In this document: in pieces, positions 16,849 through 26,411 of the stretch | Position numbering within the stretch: position 1 is the first letter of the stretch | Layout of the letters: each line of letters begins with the position of its first letter | Source of the DNA: an uncultured Candidatus Marinamargulisbacteria bacterium | GTDB taxonomy: Bacteria; Margulisbacteria; Riflemargulisbacteria; GWF2-35-9 | Assembly: GCA_903910705.1 (NCBI GenBank) | Contig: CAIWAN010000031.1 | Location: 1-46,060 of the forward strand | Length of the DNA stretch: 46,060 nt | Direction: 5' to 3' | Made by a program: the position numbers and the translations under genes | The notes under the pieces: generated by a model | Told to the model about the DNA's origin: nothing | What the model saw: only the letters and a program-made list of their open reading frames with translations | The model's database searches: none

Positions 16849-18108
16849 TTACCTCACTAATTTCTCATACTTATTTGAAATAAGAATGGTTTCGATTTGT
16901 CGAATGATATCGTTTGCAACCCCAACCATAATAAGCATGGCCGTTCCACCTAATCCAACAAAACTAGTGACATGCGTTATTCCTGCCGCCAACATCGGCA
17001 CAATGGAAATAAGAGCCAGAAAAGTAGCCCCAACAAACGTTAAGCGTGAAATAACACTATCTAAATAATCAGCAGTAGGTTTACCAGGTCGAACCCCTAA
17101 TATAAAGCCGCCATATTTTTTAATATTATCGGCAAGCTCTTGAGGATTGAATGTAATGGCTGTGTAGAAAAATGTAAAGAAAAATATAAGCAAGGCAAAA
17201 GAAATATTATAAAAAGCAGAACCATAGGTTATATATTTTGAGAACAATTGGAGAGCGGGCATAGCTCCAGCGATCATGATCGGCACAGAAAGAACAGATG
17301 AAGCAAAAATAATCGGGATTACGCCGCCTTGATTGATCCGCATTGGTAAATAGGTGCTCTGCCCCCCATAAAGTTTGCGCCCAACCACTCGCTTTGCGTA
17401 CTGAACCGGAATATTTCGTTGTGCTTCTTGAATAATAACAATTCCTACGATGACGATAAATAGAACCAAAACCAAGATTCCAACATTCCATAGAGGGATA
17501 CCCCCACGAATTAATGTTACGGTATTAGCTATATAGGACGGCATTGCTCCAATAATACCAACAAAAATAATTATACTAGCCCCATTGCCGATACCACGTT
17601 CTGAAATTAACTCACCTAACCACATAACAAAAGTTGTCCCAGCCGTTAAAGCGATGACTGAGAAAAACATAAAAGCAAAGAAATTCGTTCCAGGTAATAA
17701 AACACTTCGAAGACCAATAGTAATCCCAACACTTTGTACAACAGCGATCGCCAAAGTAAGATAACGGGTGTATTGCTGCATCTGTTTACGGCCTGACTCA
17801 CCTTCTTCTTGCTGCATTTCCTTCATTTTTGGGTAGAGAAACGTTAGAAGCTGCATAATAATGGATGCATTGATATAAGGAATAATTCCTAAAGCAAAAA
17901 CCGAGAATCGCTTTAAAGCTCCTCCGGAAAATAGGTCAATAAACCCCATTATGCCACCAGCACCAAATAAACGATTGAGTTGATTCATATCGAGACCTGA
18001 AATCGGAATATGAATACCAAGTCTAAAAATAATAATAATAATTAGTGTAAAACCTAGCTTCTTTTGAAGGTCTTGAATACCAAAAATACCGGAGACGGGA
18101 TTAGCCAT
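16849..18108 (-). CDS. secY: Protein translocase subunit SecY
   Basis: 419 residues, the central inner-membrane channel of the Sec system, with about ten hydrophobic helices. Family marks include the N-terminal FRLGIHIPISGLD plug-side region, GGALKRFSVFALGIIPYINA, LGELISERGIGNG and GVIPIIFASS. The frame is open upstream, but ATG at 18108 (MANPVSGIFG) matches the family and overlaps the rplO stop by eight bases, implying coupling. Its partner SecE is encoded at the other end of this superoperon. Confidence 0.98.
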   Translation of the reverse strand: MANPVSGIFGIQDLQKKLGFTLIIIIIFRLGIHIPISGLDMNQLNRLFGAGGIMGFIDLFSGGALKRFSVFALGIIPYINASIIMQLLTFLYPKMKEMQQEEGESGRKQMQQYTRYLTLAIAVVQSVGITIGLRSVLLPGTNFFAFMFFSVIALTAGTTFVMWLGELISERGIGNGASIIIFVGIIGAMPSYIANTVTLIRGGIPLWNVGILVLVLFIVIVGIVIIQEAQRNIPVQYAKRVVGRKLYGGQSTYLPMRINQGGVIPIIFASSVLSVPIMIAGAMPALQLFSKYITYGSAFYNISFALLIFFFTFFYTAITFNPQELADNIKKYGGFILGVRPGKPTADYLDSVISRLTFVGATFLALISIVPMLAAGITHVTSFVGLGGTAMLIMVGVANDIIRQIETILISNKYEKLVR

Positions 18109-18550
18109 TAACAACCACGGCTTTACCATCCGCTTTTTCAATTAATTCAATTGCCTTTTCTGAAAAGTAGTTTGCATTGATAAAAACTTTACGATCTAAT
18201 ACACCGGTAGCAAGCACTTTAAATTTCTTTGTGTCTTTCTTAATAATTCGAAGAGATTTAAGGGCTTCAATATCAACAACATCAAGCTTTAATTTGTTAA
18301 TCGTTCCAATACCAACAACTTCATAGTCTTTCTCGGTTAACGCGGTGAAGCCTCGTAATTTAGGTAAACGTCGATATAAAGGAGTTTGACCACCTTCAAA
18401 TCCAGGACGCACCCCACCACTTGTTCGTGAGTTCTGTCCTTTGGTTCCTTTTCCAGACGTTTTTCCTAGACCAGAACTTTCGCCACGCCCGATACGTTTA
18501 GCTTTTTTTGTGCTGCCTTCAAATGGTTTTAAATTAGAAAGAATAGACAT
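18101..18550 (-). CDS. rplO: 50S ribosomal protein L15
   Basis: 149 residues: the glycine-rich N-terminal KRIGRGESSGLGKTSGKGTKGQ and GFEGGQTPLYRRLPKLRGF are diagnostic (shown here as separate stretches). L15 is a late 50S assembly protein near the tRNA sites. It follows rpsE by only 11 bp, so the L30 gene normally found in this slot is absent. It overlaps secY. Confidence 0.98.
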   Translation of the reverse strand: MSILSNLKPFEGSTKKAKRIGRGESSGLGKTSGKGTKGQNSRTSGGVRPGFEGGQTPLYRRLPKLRGFTALTEKDYEVVGIGTINKLKLDVVDIEALKSLRIIKKDTKKFKVLATGVLDRKVFINANYFSEKAIELIEKADGKAVVVNG

Positions 18551-18561
18551 GAATAACTCCT

Positions 18562-19065
18562 TTAGCTTGCGAAGCGGACGTTAAGATCAACGCCGCGTTC
18601 AGCTGCAACATCTTCAAGTTTTCTAAGATTACTCAACCCATCTAACGCAGCAAATGCATTATTGATTACGGAAGAAGCACCTAATGACTTTGTAACAATA
18701 TTATGAACTCCCGCCAGTTCGAGAACAAGACGGATTACCCCACCAGCAATTACGCCGGTTCCTTTTGGAGCTGGCTTTAAAAAAACTCGACTAGCACCTA
18801 ATTTACCAAATACTTCATGGGGAATAGTCCCGTTGACAAGATTAACGTAAATTAGACTTTTCTTTGCTTGATGGATCGCTTTTTTAATGGCACTTGGAAC
18901 TTCAGCAGCTTTTGCAACGCCGACACCGACTCGCCCGACACCATCACCAATTACGATCGTTGCTCTAAATGACATACGTTTGCCACCTTTAACAACTTTT
19001 GTAACTCTTCGGATCTGAACAATTTTTTCAATAAACTCGGACGGTACTCTGGCGACTTCTTTCAT
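18562..19065 (-). CDS. rpsE: 30S ribosomal protein S5
   Basis: 167 residues with the N-terminal double-stranded RNA-binding fold ([34 protein letters not shown]) and the C-terminal domain [21 protein letters not shown]5 contributes to decoding fidelity and the helicase activity at the mRNA entry. It lies ten bases after rplR. Confidence 0.98.
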   Translation of the reverse strand: MKEVARVPSEFIEKIVQIRRVTKVVKGGKRMSFRATIVIGDGVGRVGVGVAKAAEVPSAIKKAIHQAKKSLIYVNLVNGTIPHEVFGKLGASRVFLKPAPKGTGVIAGGVIRLVLELAGVHNIVTKSLGASSVINNAFAALDGLSNLRKLEDVAAERGVDLNVRFAS

Positions 19066-19075
19066 TTTAACTCCT

Positions 19076-19381
19076 CTAGAATTCTAATCCTTTTTTTCGT
19101 GCACCTTCAGCGACAGCTTTAATACGACCGTGATAGATATGATCTCCTCGATCAAATACCACTTTTTTTATCCCTTTTTTAACTGCAAGATCGGCGATAG
19201 TTTCACCCAATAAAGCAGAAACACTCACATTCGCTCTTCCTTTTTTAAGAGATGTGCTAGATAAACCGATAAGCGTTGTACCGGAAGAATCGTCAATGAT
19301 TTGGGCGAATATATTATTTAGACTCCGACTAACAACAAGTCTCGGACGATCAGATGAACCAATGATGACTTTTCTTGCCAT
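19076..19381 (-). CDS. rplR: 50S ribosomal protein L18, short N-terminus
   Basis: 101 residues; bacterial L18 is usually about 115-120. The core is recognisable (SDRPRLVVSRSLNNIFAQII, VVFDRGDHIYHGRIKAVAEG ARKKGL at the C-terminus). The missing part is the basic N-terminal segment that normally contacts 5S rRNA; here only MARKVIIGS precedes the core. AAGGAG before this ATG and the rplF stop immediately upstream argue against a longer start. The gene is in its standard place. Confidence 0.95.
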   Translation of the reverse strand: MARKVIIGSSDRPRLVVSRSLNNIFAQIIDDSSGTTLIGLSSTSLKKGRANVSVSALLGETIADLAVKKGIKKVVFDRGDHIYHGRIKAVAEGARKKGLEF

Positions 19382-19393
19382 GTCTTTATCTCC

Positions 19394-19936
19394 TTATTTC
19401 TTTCCAGCCTTACCGGCTTTACGACGAACATTTTCAGTAGCATAACGAACACCTTTACCTTTGTAAGGTTCGGGTGGTCTTAATTTTCGGATATTGGCAG
19501 CGACTTGACCAACAAGTTGTTTATCGATGCCATGAACAACTAACTTGGTATCCCCTTCAACGGTGAAAGAAATGCCTGAGGTCTCGGCAACTTCGACAGG
19601 ATGTGAATATCCTAAAGTAAAAGAAAGTCCGTTACCTTTTTTGGCAACTCGATAACCAACACCGATAAGGGTTAACGGAACTTGGTAACCAGTAACAACA
19701 CCCTTGATCATATTAGTGATAAGCGAATTATACAAACCATGCATAGCTTTAGCTTGCTTATCCTCATTTAAACGTTTAACAGCGATGATATTGTCCTGTT
19801 TCTCGACAACAATTTTATCAGACACAAGCGATAAATTTAATTCACCCTTGGGCCCTTTAACCGAAATATGGGATCCTTGGATGTCAACATTGACAGATTT
19901 ATCGATAACGATGGGCTTATTTCCTATTTTTGACAT
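19394..19936 (-). CDS. rplF: 50S ribosomal protein L6
   Basis: 180 residues with two L6 repeats, starting MSKIGNKPIVIDKSVNVDI and ending with the hallmark RKLRPPEPYKGKGVRYATE region. L6 lies near the sarcin-ricin loop and elongation-factor site. It is 13 bp after rpsH and 12 bp before rplR. Confidence 0.98.
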   Translation of the reverse strand: MSKIGNKPIVIDKSVNVDIQGSHISVKGPKGELNLSLVSDKIVVEKQDNIIAVKRLNEDKQAKAMHGLYNSLITNMIKGVVTGYQVPLTLIGVGYRVAKKGNGLSFTLGYSHPVEVAETSGISFTVEGDTKLVVHGIDKQLVGQVAANIRKLRPPEPYKGKGVRYATENVRRKAGKAGKK

Positions 19937-19949
19937 AATTTATTCTCCA

Positions 19950-20348
19950 CTACCAAAGAGTACAAAGCGTTTCTCCACCGACTTTATTGATACGAGCTTG
20001 CTTACCCGTAAGAACGCCTTTGTTTGTAGAGAGAATTGAAATACCATAACCATTTTTAACTTTTGAAATATCTGACTTAGCGCTATATAAACGCCGTCCG
20101 GGGGTGCTCTCTCTGATCATATCAGTAATAACGGAAACTCCGTGTTCCGTATATTTCAAAGTCACTTTTAATGTTTTCTTAATGCCCGTTTGAATAACTT
20201 CAACCCTTTGAACAAAACCTTCTGCTACTAATATTTTAATAATAGACTCTTTAATTCTTGAATAAGGAAATAAGACAGCATCTTTTTTAGCACGCCAACC
20301 ATTCTTTATCACACAAATCATATCAGCTATCGGATCAGAAACGCTCAT
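19950..20348 (-). CDS. rpsH: 30S ribosomal protein S8
   Basis: 132 residues. The N-terminal SVSDPIADMICVIKNG and the C-terminal YGISILSTNKGVLTGKQA with GGETLCTLW end are typical. S8 binds helix 21 of 16S rRNA and is the spc-operon repressor in enterobacteria; no matching mRNA site is obvious here. It follows rpsN by 16 bp. Confidence 0.98.
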   Translation of the reverse strand: MSVSDPIADMICVIKNGWRAKKDAVLFPYSRIKESIIKILVAEGFVQRVEVIQTGIKKTLKVTLKYTEHGVSVITDMIRESTPGRRLYSAKSDISKVKNGYGISILSTNKGVLTGKQARINKVGGETLCTLW

Positions 20349-20364
20349 CCCTATTCTCCTTTAT

Positions 20365-20550
20365 CTACCAACTAGACTTAGTAACACCAGGCAACTTACC
20401 AGACAAAGCCATATTTCGAAAACAAATTCGACAAATACCAAAACGTCTGATCGTGGCTCTTGGCCGACCACATATACTACATCGGTTACGATGTTGTATG
20501 GGACTATTTTTCTTATTATCATTCTTAATTATACTTGCAAGACGAGCCAT
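20365..20550 (-). CDS. rpsN: 30S ribosomal protein S14, zinc-binding type
   Basis: 61 residues, the short S14 form (sometimes called type Z). Four cysteines at 24, 27, 40 and 43 in RCSICGRP and GICRICFRN form the zinc site, and the C-terminus [11 protein letters not shown] is standard. It sits between rplE and rpsH as expected. Confidence 0.98.
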   Translation of the reverse strand: MARLASIIKNDNKKNSPIQHRNRCSICGRPRATIRRFGICRICFRNMALSGKLPGVTKSSW

Positions 20551-20571
20551 TAATTAAATCTCCTTGTCGAA

Positions 20572-21129
20572 TTAATTTCTACGGAACGGTAAACCAAGAA
20601 GTTTAAGCAACTCTCTTGCCTCATCGACCGTTTTTGCAGTGGTAACAAATGTTATGTTAAATCCACGAATCTTGTCAACCTTATCAAAATTGATTTCAGG
20701 AAATATCAACTGTTCCTTTAGGCCTAAAGTATAATTCGCTTGTCCATCAAACGCTTTATTAGGAAGACCTCGAAAGTCACGGATCTTAGGAAGAACAAGA
20801 CAGAACAACTTATTCATGAATTTATACATACGTTGACCCCGTAGAGTCAACATACATCCAATAGGTAAATCTTCACGTAGTTTAAAGGCTGCAATCGCTT
20901 TTTTAGATTTAGTAACCACAGGTGCTTGACCAAATATCGCCCTAAACTCATCGACGGTAATCTGGACAGCTTTGGGGTTTGCGACAGCTTCCCCTAAACC
21001 ACGATTAACTACGATCTTGGTAATTTTTGGCACTTCATTAGCATTGGCATATTTAAATTTAGCCTGAAGTTCGGGGATTACCGTCTTAATATACTTTTCT
21101 TTTAAATCAACTGGCTTATTCGATGACAC
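20572..21129 (-). CDS. rplE: 50S ribosomal protein L5
   Basis: 185 residues from GTG at 21129. KIVVNRGLGEAVANPK and LPIGCMLTLRGQRMYKFMNK are diagnostic; L5 anchors 5S rRNA and touches the P-site tRNA. An in-frame ATG lies 21 bases upstream, overlapping the rplX stop by one base, but AAAGGAG falls within that extension, eight bases before the GTG. The GTG start is therefore favoured, while the ATG cannot be excluded. The neighbours are rplX and rpsN. Confidence 0.96.
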   Translation of the reverse strand: MSSNKPVDLKEKYIKTVIPELQAKFKYANANEVPKITKIVVNRGLGEAVANPKAVQITVDEFRAIFGQAPVVTKSKKAIAAFKLREDLPIGCMLTLRGQRMYKFMNKLFCLVLPKIRDFRGLPNKAFDGQANYTLGLKEQLIFPEINFDKVDKIRGFNITFVTTAKTVDEARELLKLLGLPFRRN

Positions 21130-21149
21130 AATACGATCTCCTTTAGTCA

Positions 21150-21464
21150 TTACTTTTTATCAATAATTTCGGCACAAGATTTACACTTTCGAACTTTATG
21201 GCCGTCGATATCTACATAAGAAACTCTTACCGGTTTTTTACAATACTTACAAATCAACATGGCATTGGACCAATCAATAGGTTTTTCTATTTCAAGAATA
21301 CCTCCAGCACTTGTTTGACTCGGTTTAGTATGACGTTTTACGATATTGATCTTCTCAACTTTAATTTGATGCATCTCCGGTATAACTTGAACAACTTTCG
21401 AAGTTTTTCCTTTATCTTTACCAGTTATAACTTTCACTTCATCATTTTTTTTAAATTTATTCAT
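21150..21464 (-). CDS. rplX: 50S ribosomal protein L24 with C4 zinc-ribbon-like tail
   Basis: 104 residues. The KOW motif is at the N-terminus (DEVKVITGKDKGKTSKVVQV), then INIVKRHTKPSQTSAGGILE. The C-terminal part has two CxxC knuckles, C72/C75 and C94/C97, suggesting bound zinc. L24 starts 50S assembly. The stop is TAA directly before TG, so the upstream alternative ATG of rplE would share one base. Confidence 0.97.
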   Translation of the reverse strand: MNKFKKNDEVKVITGKDKGKTSKVVQVIPEMHQIKVEKINIVKRHTKPSQTSAGGILEIEKPIDWSNAMLICKYCKKPVRVSYVDIDGHKVRKCKSCAEIIDKK

Positions 21465-21478
21465 AATATAACTCCTAC

Positions 21479-21847
21479 CTAAACGACTTCTGGCGCTAAA
21501 GATATGATCTTTTGATAGTCTCGATCACGAAGTTCTCTAGCAATAGGGCCAAATATTCGCGTTCCACGCGGCAATCTTGCATCATTGATTATGACGGCGG
21601 CATTGTCATCAAACCGAACAATAGTTCCGTCTTTACGTTTAATCTTTGCTCGAGTTCGAACAACTACCGCTTTAACAACTTCTGCTTTTTTTACAGTACT
21701 ATTGGGAGTAGCACTCTTAACGGTTGCAACAATAATATCACCAACATGCGCATAACGTCGTCGGGTTCCACCTAATACTCTGATGCATAATATTTCTTTA
21801 GCGCCAGAGTTATCAGCTACATTTAATCTACTCTCCGTCTGTATCAC
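21479..21847 (-). CDS. rplN: 50S ribosomal protein L14
   Basis: 122 residues, the normal length, starting [17 protein letters not shown] and including [19 protein letters not shown]14 contributes to an intersubunit bridge. It starts at GTG 21847 within the last 20 bases of rpsQ, a long overlap that suggests coupled translation. Start identity is well supported because L14 proteins almost always begin at this residue. Confidence 0.97.
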   Translation of the reverse strand: MIQTESRLNVADNSGAKEILCIRVLGGTRRRYAHVGDIIVATVKSATPNSTVKKAEVVKAVVVRTRAKIKRKDGTIVRFDDNAAVIINDARLPRGTRIFGPIARELRDRDYQKIISLAPEVV

Positions 21848-22103
21848 TGTTAATGGTCCTTTCTAAAACATTTACAACACGCCATCGTTTATCTTTACTT
21901 AAAGGACGTGTTTCCATCAGTGACACTAAGTCACCCAATTTACACTCATTCTTTTCATCATGCGCCTTAACTTTAACCGCACGAATAATAATTTTGTGGT
22001 ATTTAGGATGGCGAGTACGCTTTTCCATCTTTACAACAATTGTTTTATCCATCTTATCACTGACAACAACACCGGTTCTCGTTTTTCTATGATTTCGTTC
22101 CAT
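21828..22103 (-). CDS. rpsQ: 30S ribosomal protein S17
   Basis: 91 residues with the OB-fold core [38 protein letters not shown] and [21 protein letters not shown]17 binds the lower 30S body. It ends with an acidic stretch (SDTDGE) whose codons overlap the start of rplN by 20 bases. It follows rpmC by nine bases. Confidence 0.97.
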   Translation of the reverse strand: MERNHRKTRTGVVVSDKMDKTIVVKMEKRTRHPKYHKIIIRAVKVKAHDEKNECKLGDLVSLMETRPLSKDKRWRVVNVLERTINSDTDGE

Positions 22104-22112
22104 GATCCACCT

Positions 22113-22298
22113 TTAACCTTTTGACTTTAATGCAGTTAACAATCTAGCAACATCTTTCTTAGTCTTACCAATCGCTTTTACGTCTTTTAGTTGACTTGCC
22201 ACTAGCTGAAACTTCATGGTCACAAGATCTTTTTGCTTTTCAAGAATTAATCCATTAATTTCATCTTTGTTTAATTTAAGCATTTCAGATATTTTCAT
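22113..22298 (-). CDS. rpmC: 50S ribosomal protein L29
   Basis: 61 residues, a two-helix protein with [20 protein letters not shown] and [13 protein letters not shown] matching L29, which lines the tunnel exit and helps trigger-factor and SRP docking. Its ATG overlaps the rplP TGA stop (ATGA). Confidence 0.96.
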   Translation of the reverse strand: MKISEMLKLNKDEINGLILEKQKDLVTMKFQLVASQLKDVKAIGKTKKDVARLLTALKSKG

Positions 22299-22714
22299 AA
22301 TTCTAACTCCAATTTGGTGACAAACTTGGTCATAACAGGTAATTTATGACTAGCTAGTCGCATTGCTTCTTTTGCAACTTCTTCAGTAACATCAGAAATT
22401 TCGAAAAGAATCTTGCCTCTTTTTACAACGGCCACAAAATACTCTGGAGATCCTTTACCTTTTCCCATACGTGTTTCTGCAGGAATTTTGGTAAACGGTT
22501 TATCTGGGAATACACGAATCCAAACTTGACCACCTCTTTTGATATAACGAGTCATAGCAATACGAGCCGCTTCAATTTGTCTGGCAGTAATCCAGTCATT
22601 CTCAAGAACTTGTAATCCATAGGTACCAAATTCGATCGTAGCTCCTTTATTCGCGATACCTTTTCTACGACCACGATGAGCCTTGCGGTATTTTTGTTTC
22701 TTTGGCTGTAACAT
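22295..22714 (-). CDS. rplP: 50S ribosomal protein L16
   Basis: 139 residues from ATG at 22714 ([19 protein letters not shown]). Other marks are [20 protein letters not shown] and the [19 protein letters not shown] loop that reaches the A-site tRNA. The frame is open for 15 further codons upstream inside rpsC, but this ATG is the family start and lies one base after the rpsC stop. TGA termination here, in an ATGA overlap, shows TGA is a true stop in this genome. Confidence 0.97.
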   Translation of the reverse strand: MLQPKKQKYRKAHRGRRKGIANKGATIEFGTYGLQVLENDWITARQIEAARIAMTRYIKRGGQVWIRVFPDKPFTKIPAETRMGKGKGSPEYFVAVVKRGKILFEISDVTEEVAKEAMRLASHKLPVMTKFVTKLELEL

Positions 22715-22715
22715 T

Positions 22716-23372
22716 TTAGGCAGCTTCCTCCTTACGATTTTTTTGAGGAAGAATATCACCTTTATAAATCCAAACCTTTACACCGATCTTGCCATAAATT
22801 GTATTGGCTTCAGTAAAAGCATAATCAATATCGGCTCTGATTGTATGAAGAGGAACTTTACCCTCACGATACCATTCAGTACGTGCGATTTCAGCACCAC
22901 CAAGACGACCAGCACACATCACTTTGATGCCCTGTGCGCCAGCTTTCAAAGCTCTATTAACAACTTGCTTCATCGCACGACGAAAAGCTATTCGTTTCTC
23001 AAGTTGACGTGCTACAGCATCTGCAAGTATTGGGGAGCTCATATCCACTTGTTTCTCTTCAACAACAAACAGTTGAACATCATTACTTCCAATAACATTT
23101 TTTAATATTTTTTTAAGTCGCTCAGCTTCAGCGCCACCTTTTCCGATTATAATACCTGGTCGAGCGGCTTTAATCGTCACTTCGATATTACCTGTCTTTC
23201 GACGAATAATAACACGAGCAATACCTGCTCGACTAAAATCTTTATTAATAAGGTCTCGAACCTTTTTGTCAGATAAGATCATGGCTGGGTAACTAGCCTT
23301 TGCATACCAAACACTATCCCATTCCTTATTGATTCCTAGTCTAAGCGCTATAGGGTTGATCTTGTTTCCCAT
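22716..23372 (-). CDS. rpsC: 30S ribosomal protein S3
   Basis: 218 residues. Begins [20 protein letters not shown]; the KH domain shows [18 protein letters not shown], and the C-terminal domain has [21 protein letters not shown]3 forms part of the mRNA entry and helicase. Its ATG overlaps the rplV stop by one base (TAATG). Confidence 0.98.
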   Translation of the reverse strand: MGNKINPIALRLGINKEWDSVWYAKASYPAMILSDKKVRDLINKDFSRAGIARVIIRRKTGNIEVTIKAARPGIIIGKGGAEAERLKKILKNVIGSNDVQLFVVEEKQVDMSSPILADAVARQLEKRIAFRRAMKQVVNRALKAGAQGIKVMCAGRLGGAEIARTEWYREGKVPLHTIRADIDYAFTEANTIYGKIGVKVWIYKGDILPQKNRKEEAA

Positions 23373-23716
23373 TATTTATTAAGTCTCCCCTCTTTAAGCG
23401 ATATCGTAATATGAGAAAGTTTTTTCTGAATAGCTCCTGCACGACCACGACTCATGGGTGTGAAACGTTTCATGACGGCAGCTTGACCAACATGACCTTC
23501 TGAAACAATAAGATCTTGCTCAGTCATCTTATAGTTATGAACAGCATTTGCAACGGCTGATTTTAATACTTTAACAAGGACAGCAGCGCTATGTTGAGGA
23601 AGAAAGTTTAAAATCTTCATCGCTTCAGATGCTGGTTTGCCCACTAATTCTCGGATAACCCGATGAACTTTTCTAGGATTGATTCTGATATATTTAATGG
23701 TTGTTGTAATTTGCAT
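23372..23716 (-). CDS. rplV: 50S ribosomal protein L22
   Basis: 114 residues from ATG at 23716. TIKYIRINPRKVHRVIRELV opens the protein, and the loop MKRFTPMSRGRAGAIQKKLS reaches the exit-tunnel constriction where stalling peptides and macrolides act. A longer in-frame start at 23782 lies inside rpsS and is rejected; AGGTGG precedes the chosen ATG. Confidence 0.97.
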   Translation of the reverse strand: MQITTTIKYIRINPRKVHRVIRELVGKPASEAMKILNFLPQHSAAVLVKVLKSAVANAVHNYKMTEQDLIVSEGHVGQAAVMKRFTPMSRGRAGAIQKKLSHITISLKEGRLNK

Positions 23717-23726
23717 GATCCACCTA

Positions 23727-23996
23727 TTAGACAACTTTCTTATTTGAATGACCACGATACGTTCTTGTATGAACAAATTCACCTAATTTATGTCCAATCA
23801 TGTTATCAGAAACAAATATTGGTATATGTTTACGTCCATTATGAACAGCGATAGTTAATCCGATCATATCAGGAATGATCATGGATCGTCTTGACCATGT
23901 TTTGATGATCTTACGATCGACTTGTTCACGCATTGCTGCAACTTTTTTTATCAAATGATCATCAACAAATGGCCCTTTTTTTAACGAACGTCCCAT
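23727..23996 (-). CDS. rpsS: 30S ribosomal protein S19
   Basis: 89 residues: [19 protein letters not shown] at the start, [20 protein letters not shown] in the middle and [16 protein letters not shown] near the end. S19 works with S13 in the 30S head. It lies 11 bp after rplB in the S10 operon. Confidence 0.98.
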   Translation of the reverse strand: MGRSLKKGPFVDDHLIKKVAAMREQVDRKIIKTWSRRSMIIPDMIGLTIAVHNGRKHIPIFVSDNMIGHKLGEFVHTRTYRGHSNKKVV

Positions 23997-24007
23997 CGAA
24001 CTACTCC

Positions 24008-24832
24008 TTACTTCCTACGGTTAATAATATATTTACTTGTTATCTTACGCTTATTTCGAGTCTTATAACCTAAGGTTGGCTTACCTTGAGGGGAGACTGG
24101 ACCGGGTCTGCCTATCGGAGCACGACCTTCACCACCACCATGTGGATGGTCGTTAGGATTCATAACAGAACCTCTAACATGAGGACGACGTCCTAAATGC
24201 CTTGATTTTCCAGCCTTACCAATCCGTATATTTCGATGTTCAATATTTGATAGTTGACCAATAGTTGCCTTACATTCAAGACGAATCCTTCTTAGCTCAC
24301 CGGATGCCATTTTAATCACAGCATATTCGCCTTCTTTGGCCATAAGCTGAGCACTGCTACCTGCGCTACGCACGAGTTGTGCACCACGACCAGGATGAAG
24401 TTCGATATTATGAATAATTGTACCAACTGGAATATTAGCTAATTTAAGGGCATTACCTGGTCTGATCTCTGTAACGCCCGATTCTATAATCGTTCCGACT
24501 TTAAGACCTACAGGTGCCAAAATATATCGTTTTTCTCCATCGATATAGTTCAGTAAAGCGATTCGAGCTGTACGATTAGGATCATATTCGATAGAAGCAA
24601 CGGTGGCTTTGATCCCATCCTTATCTCGCTTAAAATCGATAACACGATATAGTTGACGATTTCCACCCCCGCGATGACGAACAGTTATTTGACCAGAATT
24701 ATTGCGTCCTGCATTTTTATCTTTCTTTGCTAAGAGTGATTTTTCAGGAGTATCGGTTGTAATTTCAGAAAAGTCTGAATAAATCATATTCCGCGTTCCA
24801 TTTGTCATTGGTTTTACTACACGAGTCGACAT
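24008..24832 (-). CDS. rplB: 50S ribosomal protein L2
   Basis: 274 residues, normal length. [20 protein letters not shown] and the C-terminal [20 protein letters not shown] with its conserved histidine near the peptidyl transferase centre are diagnostic. L2 is needed for subunit joining. It follows rplW by 13 bp. Confidence 0.98.
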   Translation of the reverse strand: MSTRVVKPMTNGTRNMIYSDFSEITTDTPEKSLLAKKDKNAGRNNSGQITVRHRGGGNRQLYRVIDFKRDKDGIKATVASIEYDPNRTARIALLNYIDGEKRYILAPVGLKVGTIIESGVTEIRPGNALKLANIPVGTIIHNIELHPGRGAQLVRSAGSSAQLMAKEGEYAVIKMASGELRRIRLECKATIGQLSNIEHRNIRIGKAGKSRHLGRRPHVRGSVMNPNDHPHGGGEGRAPIGRPGPVSPQGKPTLGYKTRNKRKITSKYIINRRK

Positions 24833-24845
24833 CTTATTGTTCCTT

Positions 24846-25130
24846 CTATGCTAATTTCTCAAAGTTTTCAATTTTATAGCCATCCTTGAGAGTAACAACG
24901 GCTTTTTTCCAACTGGCGGTAACACCTTCAAATCGTCCGAGACGTTTCTTTTTACCTCGAACATTGAGGGTATTAACACCCGTTACTTTTACATTAAATA
25001 GACGTTCTACTGCATTACGAATTTCTATTTTATTAACATTAGTACTCACTTGAAAAACATATTTATTATTTGCAGAGATCAAAGAACTCTTCTCGGTGAT
25101 GATAGGTTTAATGATGACATTTTTATACAT
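24846..25130 (-). CDS. rplW: 50S ribosomal protein L23
   Basis: 94 residues: [40 protein letters not shown] and a basic loop [10 protein letters not shown]23 at the tunnel exit docks trigger factor and SRP. The start overlaps the last eight bases of rplD. Confidence 0.97.
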   Translation of the reverse strand: MYKNVIIKPIITEKSSLISANNKYVFQVSTNVNKIEIRNAVERLFNVKVTGVNTLNVRGKKKRLGRFEGVTASWKKAVVTLKDGYKIENFEKLA

Positions 25131-25752
25131 TCAAAATTTCCTCCAATTGATCGAGAGAAGATTGCTCAATTATTACTTTTCGAGCATTCAGGATTGAAAA
25201 AACAGATAATCCATTAACGCTGCATACTTTAAGACCTTCAATATTACCAATCTTTTGCTCTCGGGCCGATAAAGTTGTTGTTACATATAAAACTTTTTTG
25301 TCTAAAGCATCATTCATTTTCAAGACATCTAAGAAATCTTTTACTTTTGAGATCTTGCTATCAAACTGAGTATCATTCTTCAAAACAATCGTATTGTCTA
25401 ATTGAGATGTTAACGCCATCATAAGAGACTTTCGATGGATTTTACGATTTACTTTGACATTTCTTTTCTCATTCTTGGGACCGAAAGCTTTACCTCCACC
25501 GACCCATTGAGGAGCATTGATTGTTCCTTGACGTGCCTGACCAGTTCCTTTTTGTTTCCAAGGTTTTCGTCCACCACCAGAAACTTCAGCGCGAGTTTTT
25601 GCAGTAGCTGTTTTAGCCATTCCCTTTAATTGGAACAAGCGAACAACGAATTGAATAAGACCCTTGTTGATTTCGGTTGAAAACAACTTACTATCTGTCT
25701 TCTCTGTATTAATTTTTTTTTCTACAAGATCATAGGTATTTATTGATATCAT
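25123..25752 (-). CDS. rplD: 50S ribosomal protein L4
   Basis: 209 residues. The tunnel loop [20 protein letters not shown] followed by [20 protein letters not shown] is unmistakable. In enterobacteria L4 represses the S10 operon by acting on the leader before rpsJ; here no such leader exists because tuf runs into rpsJ with 35 bp between them, so that control is unlikely in the same form. Confidence 0.97.
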   Translation of the reverse strand: MISINTYDLVEKKINTEKTDSKLFSTEINKGLIQFVVRLFQLKGMAKTATAKTRAEVSGGGRKPWKQKGTGQARQGTINAPQWVGGGKAFGPKNEKRNVKVNRKIHRKSLMMALTSQLDNTIVLKNDTQFDSKISKVKDFLDVLKMNDALDKKVLYVTTTLSAREQKIGNIEGLKVCSVNGLSVFSILNARKVIIEQSSLDQLEEILNV

Positions 25753-25765
25753 TTTAAGCTTTCCC

Positions 25766-26389
25766 TTAATTAAACAATTTGACTAAGCTACCATTAGGTC
25801 CGGGAACGGCTCCACGAACAAGAATGATATTTTTATCCGCAACAATTTTAAATACTTGAATATTTTTGACAGTAATTTGCGCATTTCCATGATGACCAGC
25901 TGTTTTTTGACCGCGAAAAACTTTTGCTTGACCAGTACCGGCCCCGCTTGTTCCTTTTCGTCGATGATGTTTTGATCCATGGGATATGGGACCAATCGTA
26001 AAATTATATCGCTTAACTGTCCCCGTAAATCCGCGCCCCTTAGATGTTCCAATTGCGTTAACAATCTCATTTTCTGAAAATTGACTTAAAGGGATGGCTT
26101 CACCAATGTTAGCAAGATCGAGATTAGCTAGTCGCAATTCTTGATAATTTTTAAACACACGATTAACAGCTTTATGCATTCCAACAAGCGGCTTTATAGC
26201 CTTTGATTCCTTCATTTCGTTATAACCAATTTTCAAGGCGTCATAACCTTCTTTATCTTTGGTCTTCTTTTGGACAACGATATTTTCAAGAACCGAGAGG
26301 ACCGTAACAGGAATCAAATCTCCTTTTTCGTTGAAGATCTGGGTCATGCCTTCTTTTTTTGTAAATATCCCTTTATTAATTGCTTTCAT
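25766..26389 (-). CDS. rplC: 50S ribosomal protein L3
   Basis: 207 residues. [20 protein letters not shown] at the N-terminus, then [20 protein letters not shown] and the conserved [20 protein letters not shown] loop that approaches the peptidyl transferase centre. L3 is an assembly initiator. It lies between rpsJ and rplD. Confidence 0.97.
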   Translation of the reverse strand: MKAINKGIFTKKEGMTQIFNEKGDLIPVTVLSVLENIVVQKKTKDKEGYDALKIGYNEMKESKAIKPLVGMHKAVNRVFKNYQELRLANLDLANIGEAIPLSQFSENEIVNAIGTSKGRGFTGTVKRYNFTIGPISHGSKHHRRKGTSGAGTGQAKVFRGQKTAGHHGNAQITVKNIQVFKIVADKNIILVRGAVPGPNGSLVKLFN

Positions 26390-26411
26390 GATTCAAAGTT
26401 CCTATCTAGAA

